DNA of 6,067 nucleotides from Chitinophagales bacterium (GTDB lineage: Bacteria; Bacteroidota; Bacteroidia; Chitinophagales; UBA2359), in assembly GCA_020629335.1 (NCBI GenBank), contig JAHDDN010000340.1, positions 1 to 6,067 of the forward strand, read 5' to 3'. The position numbers were made by a program, and so were the translations under genes. Shown here in pieces: positions 1 through 4,322 of the stretch (position 1 is its first letter; every line of letters starts with the position of its first letter). The notes below the pieces were generated by a model. That model saw only the letters and a program-made list of their open reading frames with translations. It was not told the origin of the DNA and ran no database searches.

Positions 1-38
1 AGGGCGGACATATTCCAAATATGATCCGCCCTTTTTTT
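1..38 (+). terminator. Rho-independent terminator of an upstream gene outside the window
   Basis: AGGGCGGA (1-8) pairs perfectly with TCCGCCCT (25-32). An inner stem CATATT (9-14) pairs with AATATG (18-23) around a CCA loop, leaving one unpaired A at 24. Seven T residues follow (32-38). GC-rich stem plus T-tract on the plus strand is the standard intrinsic terminator form. It would end a plus-strand gene lying left of position 1, which cannot be seen. Confidence 0.85.
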
Positions 39-50
39 ATTTGGGGCTTC

Positions 51-123
51 CCTTTCCTCATTTTTCATTCGACAGTAGGGGCGCTACCTATGTGTGCGCC
101 CTCGAATGAAAAATGAGGAAAGG
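51..123. repeat. Perfect 22-bp inverted repeat enclosing a smaller hairpin
   Basis: The 22 bases at 51-72 are the exact reverse complement of 102-123 (left arm starts CCTTTCCTCA, right arm ends TGAGGAAAGG). The 29-base interior (73-101) holds its own hairpin, GGGCGC (79-84) with GCGCCC (96-101). The whole 73-base block could form one long stable stem as RNA, or a cruciform in DNA. No T-tract follows, so it is not a normal terminator. It sits inside the repeat at 39-152. Confidence 0.8.
75..103 (+). repeat. Short GTAGGGGCGC hairpin repeat, copy 1
   Basis: These 29 bases match 2272-2299 almost fully. Both begin GTAGGGGCGC and end TATGTGTGCGCCCTC, and they differ only by one inserted base and one or two substitutions in the loop-side arm. 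In this copy the stem is GGGCGC/GCGCCC. It forms the tip of the larger palindrome at 51-123. Confidence 0.65.
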
Positions 124-264
124 TCGGGCTATCCGCTATTATGTGGCTATGCCCTTCCTACTACGCTAAGGTCCGCTTGTCTGCTAAAGCCAGCCTGCGC
201 GTACCTAAGCTCCGTAAGTCAGTGCATGGCCGCCACATACCGCTCCTATCCCTAAGCCTTTTTG

Positions 265-300
265 AGTAAGTTAGTAGTAAGTCTTAAGTATGTTAGTAGT
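265..300 (+). repeat. Two direct copies of a 14-bp motif
   Basis: AGTAAGTTAGTAGT (265-278) recurs as AGTATGTTAGTAGT (287-300) with one mismatch and a 22-base period. Both copies are followed by a short A/C/T-rich stretch. It may be a local duplication or a repeated protein-binding site; nothing in the sequence decides between these. Confidence 0.45.
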
Positions 301-338
301 CTTCCCTTTTACCATAATAGACCAATAAATAAATAAAC

Positions 339-361
339 TTTTAGACTCTATTAGTCTAAAA
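339..361. repeat. 9-bp AT-rich hairpin
   Basis: TTTTAGACT (339-347) pairs perfectly with AGTCTAAAA (353-361) around CTATT. On the minus strand the stem begins with a run of T (complement of A358-364), so it is not placed as a clean terminator for either strand. It marks the end of a repeat-derived open frame on the minus strand. Confidence 0.5.
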
Positions 362-477
362 AAATACAAAAAACAAATCAAAATTTACCACAAAATTGGT
401 TCGATTTACGCATGAAAATATTTTTGTTGTGTTCTTTGGGCTTGCGGCTATTCTCGTTTTAACTTGCCACCAAGACC

Positions 478-511
478 TGTCATCCCGAATGCCGCAGGCA
501 TACAGGGATCT
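478..511. repeat. Imperfect palindrome, probably a dispersed repeat
   Basis: ATCCC (482-486) pairs with GGGAT (505-509) and ATGCC (489-493) pairs with GGCAT (497-501) around a GCA loop, with a small internal loop between the two stems. The TGTCATCCC...GGGATCT pattern resembles short palindromic repeats common in many bacterial genomes, including Bacteroidota; this is recall, not a search result. Read on the minus strand it gives a repeat-type peptide containing SLYACGIRDDR inside the open frame 356-556, which I treat as spurious. Confidence 0.55.
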
Positions 512-594
512 ATTACAACAAAACCCAAGGATTTGGGAGGCTAAACTCATTAGCAATAATCGTTTTGACCATTAATATCATGGCTCCAAAGCTC

Positions 595-610
595 GATTTA
601 GAACTAAATC
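595..610. repeat. Hairpin in the left arm of the palindromic element
   Basis: GATTTAG (595-601) and CTAAATC (604-610) are perfect complements around AA. The equivalent place in the right arm (about 940-957) holds a weaker hairpin, with TTAAAGT facing ACTTAA, so both arms carry a palindrome at this place although the bases differ. Confidence 0.45.
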
Positions 611-682
611 CTGGTCGTAGTCTCTGACTGGTGTGTTAATTTTGTACTAAATTGGGGCTTGTAAATTCCCGCAAATCTTATA

Positions 683-705
683 GCGCAAGTGTTTTTCACT
701 TGTGC
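683..705 (+). repeat. Hairpin with T5 loop, left arm of the palindromic element
   Basis: GCGCAAGTG (683-691) pairs with CACTTGTGC (697-705) around TTTTT: nine pairs, one of them G-U. It is the inverted counterpart of the hairpin at 829-853. Confidence 0.6.
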
Positions 706-757
706 CTGCCGAGTCTTGCATTTGCTATTACTTTCCAATGGCAAGCTTATTGGTCGT

Positions 758-776
758 GTAAGTCAAAAAGACTTAC
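758..776. repeat. Hairpin with A5 loop, centre of the palindromic element
   Basis: GTAAGTC (758-764) pairs perfectly with GACTTAC (770-776) around AAAAA. It shares the core AAGTCAAAAAGACTT with the hairpin at 829-853, so it is probably a third, shorter copy of the same hairpin type, near the centre of the element. Confidence 0.55.
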
Positions 777-828
777 TGTAATTCTGGGCACCGATCAATT
801 TTTCAAGCCTAAAATATCGGCTTCGGAG

Positions 829-853
829 GGCACAAGTCAAAAAGACTTGCGCC
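829..853 (-). repeat. Hairpin with A5 loop, right arm of the palindromic element
   Basis: GGCACAAGTC (829-838) pairs with GACTTGCGCC (844-853) around AAAAA with one A-C mismatch, which becomes a G-U pair if the minus strand is transcribed. Compared with the reverse complement of 683-705, the loop-closing pair is swapped from G-C to C-G with both bases changed, and the rest of the stem is kept. Confidence 0.6.
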
Positions 854-1163
854 ATATAGCAGGTTCATACATAAATGTTGAGGGATTCAAAAATCTTAGA
901 ATTATATCAAAATTAACAGCCCAGTCTCTGACTACGACCTTAAAGTGCTCAACTTAAGAGCTTTTCTCTATGATTTTCAAAAATGTCCAGTAGTTTAGAA
1001 ATTGGGCTCCTTAAATTGCTTGGCTACTTGGGAGGAGATAGGTCATTTCTTGTGTGGCTAAGCTATATTATTTGGTATAAAAGACTATTATTGTGGTATC
1101 ATAGGGCATCAAAGATTATGAGGTTTGCAAGTACCTAAAGGGCACTTATTATTTTATAGCAGC

Positions 1164-1196
1164 TTGTAAAGGCCAGCTTAAAAGCTGACCTTACAA
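1164..1196. repeat. Long imperfect hairpin, first of four in a row
   Basis: TTGTAA (1164-1169) pairs with TTACAA (1191-1196), GG (1171-1172) with CC (1189-1190), and CAGCTT (1174-1179) with AAGCTG (1182-1187). There is one bulged A and one C-A mismatch, giving fourteen pairs in all. No T-tract follows it. Confidence 0.55.
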
Positions 1197-1203
1197 TGTT
1201 TCT

Positions 1204-1224
1204 GCTGCCAATGGCAGCTTTTTT
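1204..1224 (+). terminator. Terminator-like hairpin with T6 tail
   Basis: GCTGCC (1204-1209) pairs with GGCAGC (1213-1218) around AAT, followed by six T (1219-1224). The form fits an intrinsic terminator on the plus strand, but no coding gene ends before it. It may end a non-coding transcript, act as an attenuator ahead of the gene at 1301, or be a repeat that only resembles a terminator. Confidence 0.45.
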
Positions 1225-1232
1225 ATAAAATG

Positions 1233-1247
1233 CATGTCGTAGACATG
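1233..1247. repeat. 6-bp hairpin
   Basis: CATGTC (1233-1238) pairs perfectly with GACATG (1242-1247) around GTA. It is short, but it sits between two stronger hairpins in the same cluster. Confidence 0.4.
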
Positions 1248-1254
1248 ATCAACA

Positions 1255-1288
1255 TTTTTGCCATCGACTTTAGTCGATGGCAAAAAAA
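1255..1288. terminator. 14-bp perfect hairpin just before the gene at 1301; bidirectional terminator form
   Basis: TTTTTGCCATCGAC (1255-1268) is the exact complement of GTCGATGGCAAAAA (1273-1286) around TTTA. The T5 and A7 flanks mean that on the minus strand the stem is followed by a T-run, so it could stop transcription coming from the right; on the plus strand no T-tract follows. It ends 12 bases before the start codon at 1301, so a transcript of that gene must either carry the hairpin in its leader or start within it. Confidence 0.5.
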
Positions 1289-1300
1289 TAAAACCAAAAC

Positions 1301-1744
1301 ATGATACTAGCAGAAGCAGGCAACACCTATAATTACGCCTTAGCCGCCATTGTAGCTAAAGGCTATAAAATATTTATGGTGCCAGACTCAAGGGAAGAAT
1401 TTTATGGGGATATTTGGGCCATAGGGGAGGAGCGACGTTTTGTGGGAAGTACACCTTTGGTCGTCTTGGGATTGATAGGGATATGGGAAAAGTTTGGGGA
1501 TGATTGGTGGACTAATCCAGAGAAATCGCCTAAACAGAATTATTTAAATTTGATAGAAGATCGAGCTTTACCAGATGAATTGGCAGATTTTGATCGCTAT
1601 ACGGAGGAGGAATTTGCCTTGTTTGTGAAAGACTATCAATTATTATTTGAAGTTTTGGGGAGGAAGAAGTATCCTATTGCAGATGATATTACGAGGGCTG
1701 AACTTTTTGAAATAATCAATAAATATTGGATGGAAGATGAGTAG
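1301..1744 (+). CDS. Hypothetical acidic 147-aa protein of unknown family
   Basis: I do not recognise this protein. It is acidic and aromatic-rich, with Trp at 39, 62, 69, 70 and 143. A short hydrophobic stretch near 52-61 (PLVVLGLIGI) is probably a buried core helix, not a clear membrane span. Residues 83-143 look largely helical and charged, with the C-terminus ending WMEDE. No signal peptide or catalytic motif is visible. The start ATG follows an A-rich stretch (AAAACCAAAAC), normal for Bacteroidota without a Shine-Dalgarno site; no longer start is plausible because a hairpin lies just upstream. The stop is 24 bases before the FMN reductase-like gene, so the two are probably co-transcribed. 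Steady codon use and length support a real gene. A small regulatory, binding or immunity-type protein is possible, but nothing here shows it. Confidence 0.7.
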   Translation: MILAEAGNTYNYALAAIVAKGYKIFMVPDSREEFYGDIWAIGEERRFVGSTPLVVLGLIGIWEKFGDDWWTNPEKSPKQNYLNLIEDRALPDELADFDRYTEEEFALFVKDYQLLFEVLGRKKYPIADDITRAELFEIINKYWMEDE

Positions 1745-1768
1745 GGTGAAAATATAAAAATCAAGAAA

Positions 1769-2251
1769 ATGAAAATCATCAGTATATCAGGATCAAACCG
1801 CAAAGGCTCCACTAATTTGGCCTTGCTAAAAATAATAGGAGAGTATGAGTATTTTAATATTGACCAACTGCCTTTGTTTGTGCCTAATGAAGAAGAGAGT
1901 GAAGTCGTGCAAATCTGGAAACAAAAAGTAGGAGAAGCGGATGCCCTAATCATCACCACTCCTGAATATTTACATAATATTCCTGCTACCCTCAAAAATG
2001 CCTTGGAGCATTTGACCAATGGTGGGGAGCTATATGAGAATAGAGTTTTGCCAATTGTATTTACTCCCCAAAAGCCAAGAGGGGAGAAGGCCATGCAGTC
2101 CTTGCTTTGGTCCTTACAAGCACTGAATGCAAATATTGTTTGTTCGCTCTTACTAGATCATAGCGATTTTGTAAAGAAAGATCAACAGATTCATTTTGAA
2201 GGGGAGGGGATGGAATTGATTGCGGAGGCGATAGTGCTTATTAATGCGTAA
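1769..2251 (+). CDS. NADPH-dependent FMN reductase family flavoprotein (compact)
   Basis: The flavodoxin-like fold is clear. Residues 1-6 form the first strand, followed by the FMN phosphate loop SGSNRKGSTN at 7-16. TTPEY at 63-67 and KNALEHLT at 76-83 match the conserved flavin-contacting segment of the FMN_red family (chromate, quinone and azo reductases such as YieF and ChrR). Known members use NAD(P)H to reduce FMN or quinone-like substrates in the cytoplasm, usually as dimers or tetramers. At 160 aa it is shorter than the usual 175-190. The link between the phosphate loop and LPLF (33-37) is short, and the usual glycine-rich segment after the third strand is replaced by PQKPRGEKAMQ (100-110). 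The substrate cannot be told from sequence. It follows the unknown gene at 1301 by 24 bases, in a likely operon. It has no Shine-Dalgarno site. Confidence 0.9.
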   Translation: MKIISISGSNRKGSTNLALLKIIGEYEYFNIDQLPLFVPNEEESEVVQIWKQKVGEADALIITTPEYLHNIPATLKNALEHLTNGGELYENRVLPIVFTPQKPRGEKAMQSLLWSLQALNANIVCSLLLDHSDFVKKDQQIHFEGEGMELIAEAIVLINA

Positions 2252-2256
2252 TGATA

Positions 2257-2310
2257 TTTTTGCCATTATTTGTAGGGGCGCACTTATGTGTGCGCCCTCT
2301 GGCCCAAAAA
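2257..2310. repeat. Short GTAGGGGCGC hairpin repeat, copy 2, with outer stem
   Basis: The core 2272-2299 matches 75-103. Its stem is longer than in copy 1: GGGCGCAC (2276-2283) pairs perfectly with GTGCGCCC (2290-2297). It is flanked by TTTTTGCC (2257-2264) facing GGCCCAAAAA (2301-2310), giving an outer imperfect stem as in copy 1, though with different bases. No T-tract follows the core stem, so I do not call it a terminator, although it lies just after the FMN reductase stop codon. The remaining intergenic DNA to 2485 is AT-rich and must contain the promoter of the next gene; no consensus element could be assigned. Confidence 0.65.
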
Positions 2311-2485
2311 AATGAGGCACGCCCAAAGTTTGTTTTTATGAAAAAAGAATAATTTTTTATTGATTTTAAATTGTTTACGTATTGTGATAAATAAATTGTA
2401 ATGTTTTTTGCTTGACTTGTCCAATTATTCGGATCTCAATCGACTTAAGGGTGAAATCAAATTAATCAATTTAAAATTTAAAAAC

Positions 2486-3043
2486 ATGAAAACTTTAATC
2501 ACATTAATTATCACCTTAGCATTAGTAATTACAACAAGCAATTTATTCGGCCAATCAAAAACGAAAGGCATAGCGGTTCAAACAATTGAAAACATTGAAG
2601 CACCAGTTTCAGAAGTATATGACATATTACGTTCATTAGAAAGATTTCCAGAATGGTCTCCCTTTAAAGTGACTGATCCAGAACAAAAGACTTCAGTAAC
2701 CGGTCCAGATGGGGAAGTTGGCGCAGTTTTTCATTGGGAAGGTGTCGCTGAAAAAAGTAAAGGAACTCAAACGATCAGCGAATTAACGGAAGATTCTTAT
2801 TTATTGATGAACTGTGATATTGAGGTGCCTTATGAAAGCCAAGGGATCTTTGAATATGTATTGACCGAAAAGGATGGAGAAACTATAGTAACACAGAACT
2901 TTACAGTCCCATGTTCAGGCTTTCAAAAATTCATGATGAAGTTGTTTGGTGCAGAAAAGCATATGGCAGAGATCAATGCCTTAGGTTTAGAAAGGCTAAA
3001 GGCATTAGCAGAGCAAGAAGCGGAAGTATTGGGAGCTAAGTAA
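2486..3043 (+). CDS. Exported SRPBCC/START-like (polyketide cyclase-type) protein
   Basis: The chosen ATG gives 185 aa. An in-frame TTG at 2408 would add 26 residues, but these would bury a good signal peptide. Residues 1-22 have Lys-3, a hydrophobic core (LITLIITLALVITTS) and FG before Gln-23, a typical Bacteroidota signal peptidase I site; there is no lipobox Cys. Residues 30-175 follow the Polyketide_cyc2 pattern: NIEAPVSEVYDILRSLERFPEWSPF at the start (split around 36-60), a mid-domain GAVFHWEG strand (79-86), and a C-terminal helix from about 156 that would cap the ligand cavity. Family members bind hydrophobic ligands, but the ligand here is unknown. Cys-110 and Cys-143 could form a disulphide outside the cytoplasm. 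The gene stands alone, with a 234-base upstream gap and a terminator after it. It probably acts in the periplasm. Confidence 0.85.
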   Translation: MKTLITLIITLALVITTSNLFGQSKTKGIAVQTIENIEAPVSEVYDILRSLERFPEWSPFKVTDPEQKTSVTGPDGEVGAVFHWEGVAEKSKGTQTISELTEDSYLLMNCDIEVPYESQGIFEYVLTEKDGETIVTQNFTVPCSGFQKFMMKLFGAEKHMAEINALGLERLKALAEQEAEVLGAK

Positions 3044-3059
3044 AATATTCTTTCTACAA

Positions 3060-3102
3060 AATTAAAAAAGGGCGATCTCGTTAGAGTCGCCCTTTTTTAA
3101 TT
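3060..3102. terminator. Bidirectional terminator between convergent genes
   Basis: AATTAAAAAAGGGCGA (3060-3075) is the exact complement of TCGCCCTTTTTTAATT (3087-3102). Inside, CTC (3077-3079) pairs with GAG (3084-3086) around GTTA, with one bulged T. The A6 and T6 flanks give a T-tract on both strands, serving the exported protein gene (plus) and the malic enzyme gene (minus), whose stop codons lie just outside. Confidence 0.9.
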
Positions 3103-3116
3103 AATACCCCATTCCT

Positions 3117-4286
3117 TTAATCACAAGCCCCCTTAACCGCCTCTGCCACTTTCGCAGCTACGCCCTTATTCAAGGAAGAGGGAATGATTTTTTCTCGTGT
3201 GGGCTCTGCCACACAATCAGCAATCGCATAAGCTGCGGCCAATTTCATTTGGGGAGTAATCTGCTTGGCTCGACTATCTAAAGCACCTCTGAAAATACCT
3301 GGGAAAGCCAATACATTATTCACTTGATTTGGAAAGTCACTGCGACCTGTGGCAACAATAGCGGCACCACCCGCTTTTGCTAAATCCGGCATGATCTCGG
3401 GAGTAGGATTGGCTAAGGCAAAAATAATGGCGTCATTGGCCATCGTTTGAATATCTTCACTAGTCAATAAATCGCTTACACTCACTCCAATGAAGACATC
3501 CGCTTCTTTTAGGGCATCTTGTAAACTTCCCTTCTTATTTTGGAGATTGGTATATTTCAAAATCTCCTTTTTGGTGTCATTCAAATTATCTCTATCTCGA
3601 CTGATGATGCCCTTGCTATCACAGACTACAATATCTCTAACGGCAATACAAACATCAGGCTCTAAATTGATGCAGCGAAGCAATTTAGTAATCGCAATTC
3701 CCGCTGCGCCAGCTCCATTGATAACAACTTTAAGATCGGCTATGTCTTTCCCCAAGACTTTACAAGCATTGATAAGTCCTGCTAAGACCACGATTGCGGT
3801 TCCGTGCTGATCATCATGAAAAACGGGAATACCAATATCTTGTAATCGACTTTCAATCTCAAAACTTCTGGGAGCAGAAATATCTTCTAAATTGACTCCT
3901 CCAAAAACGGGAGCCATTAGTGTAACAGTACGAATAATTTCTTCTGTATCTTGGGTATCCAAGCAAATAGGAAAAGCATCAATATCTGCAAATTTCTTGA
4001 AGAGCATCGCCTTACCTTCCATGACTGGAATAGCTGCCTTCGCACCAATATTACCCAAACCCAATACGGCTGACCCATCAGAGATCACAGCAACCGTATT
4101 GGCCTTAATAGTTAGGTCATATACTCGCTCTGGATTTTTGTGAATTTCTCTACAAGGTTCTGCTACACCAGGAGAGTAAACCCGAGATAAATCCTCTTTT
4201 GTTTCTACCTCTATTTTATTGGCAATACTAATTTTTCCTTTTAGTTTTTCGTGAAGGTCAACGGACTCTTTATAGTAATCAGGCAT
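3117..4286 (-). CDS. Malic enzyme, short form (NAD(P)-dependent, decarboxylating)
   Basis: The protein catalyses malate + NAD(P)+ to pyruvate + CO2 + NAD(P)H in the cytoplasm. At 389 aa it is the short bacterial form, without the phosphotransacetylase-like tail of MaeB. Landmarks: VYSPGVAEPC at 36-45 with the likely acid Tyr-37; EGKAMLFKKFADIDAFP at 90-106 with the likely base Lys-92; metal ligands Glu-134/Asp-135 (LEDISAP) and Asp-159 (FHDDQHGT); the dinucleotide-binding loop GAGAAGIA at 191-198; NPTPEI at 293-298 and the conserved FPNQVNNVLAFPGIFRGALD at 318-337. All key residues are present, so it should be active. Residue roles are assigned by family comparison. NAD versus NADP preference cannot be read safely. 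It starts 36 bases after the stop of the Rieske-GltS gene and is almost surely in the same transcript, closed by the terminator at 3060-3102. Confidence 0.95.
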   Translation of the reverse strand: MPDYYKESVDLHEKLKGKISIANKIEVETKEDLSRVYSPGVAEPCREIHKNPERVYDLTIKANTVAVISDGSAVLGLGNIGAKAAIPVMEGKAMLFKKFADIDAFPICLDTQDTEEIIRTVTLMAPVFGGVNLEDISAPRSFEIESRLQDIGIPVFHDDQHGTAIVVLAGLINACKVLGKDIADLKVVINGAGAAGIAITKLLRCINLEPDVCIAVRDIVVCDSKGIISRDRDNLNDTKKEILKYTNLQNKKGSLQDALKEADVFIGVSVSDLLTSEDIQTMANDAIIFALANPTPEIMPDLAKAGGAAIVATGRSDFPNQVNNVLAFPGIFRGALDSRAKQITPQMKLAAAYAIADCVAEPTREKIIPSSLNKGVAAKVAEAVKGACD

Positions 4287-4322
4287 GAAAATAATGTTTA
4301 TAAAGTTAAAGGATAGTAATTA

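Larger units (their letters stand above)
39..152 (+). repeat. Dispersed repeat, copy A, interrupted by a large palindrome
   Basis: This matches the element at the right edge of the window. ATTTGGGGC (39-47) equals 6012-6020, and the 28 bases at 125-152 equal 6033-6060 with a single mismatch. Between the two shared blocks copy A has 77 bases and copy B only 12. The extra length in copy A is the palindrome at 51-123. Similarity becomes weak after 152. An inverted match of TATGTGGC (140-147) with GCCACATA (232-239) hints that the element may extend to about 250. No open reading frame of note lies in it. The family is not named here, because only two copies can be compared. Confidence 0.7.
574..977. 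repeat. About 400-bp palindromic element with inverted arms (MITE-like)
   Basis: The 31 bases at 613-643 match the reverse complement of 909-939 at 26 of 31 positions, beginning AAAATTAACA and ending GACTACGACC in the inverted reading. Further inward, the hairpin at 683-705 matches the reverse complement of that at 829-853. Further outward a weaker match joins 574-594 (AATATCATGG...AGCTC) to 957-977 (GAGCTTTT...ATGATTTT). The element is therefore a large imperfect palindrome, with a centre at about 775. No transposase gene or clear target-site duplication is visible. It may be a miniature inverted-repeat element or a structured RNA locus. Outer limits are uncertain; the core 613-939 is firm. 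Confidence 0.65.
40..1300. other. Gene-free, palindrome-rich intergenic region
   Basis: About 1.25 kb holds no coding region I can support. Two open frames occur, at 356-556 on the minus strand and 652-957 on the plus strand. Each overlaps repeats and hairpins, has no recognisable domain and reads like translated repeat. The identifiable content is listed separately: repeats at 39-152, 265-300, 478-511 and about 574-977, plus hairpins at 339-361 and 1164-1288. The parts at 153-264, 379-470 and 978-1160 show nothing I can name. Confidence 0.7.

Noticed and set aside
125..250. tRNA or other structural RNA gene in the GC-richer stretch
   Set aside because: No cloverleaf, T-loop or CCA-end pattern could be formed. 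The stretch belongs to the dispersed repeat instead.
356..556. Minus-strand open frame of 66 codons
   Set aside because: It covers the imperfect palindrome at 478-511 and ends in a Phe/Val-rich tail from A/T-rich DNA. Peptides of this kind commonly come from translated repeats.
652..957. Plus-strand open frame of 101 codons
   Set aside because: It runs through the palindromic element and includes three of its hairpins. The protein has no recognisable domain and its composition follows the repeats.
39..1290. CRISPR array or retron
   Set aside because: The repeats are palindromes of differing sequence with irregular spacing. There are no regular spacers, cas genes or reverse transcriptase in the window.
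1636..2094. Minus-strand open frame of 152 codons opposite the genes at 1301 and 1769
   Set aside because: It is antisense to two better-supported genes, rich in Ser, Ile and Phe as expected for a complementary frame, and matches no family.
2408..2485. Upstream TTG start extending the SRPBCC protein by 26 residues
   Set aside because: The extension would put a charged segment before an excellent signal peptide. The ATG at 2486 is in A-rich context typical of this group.
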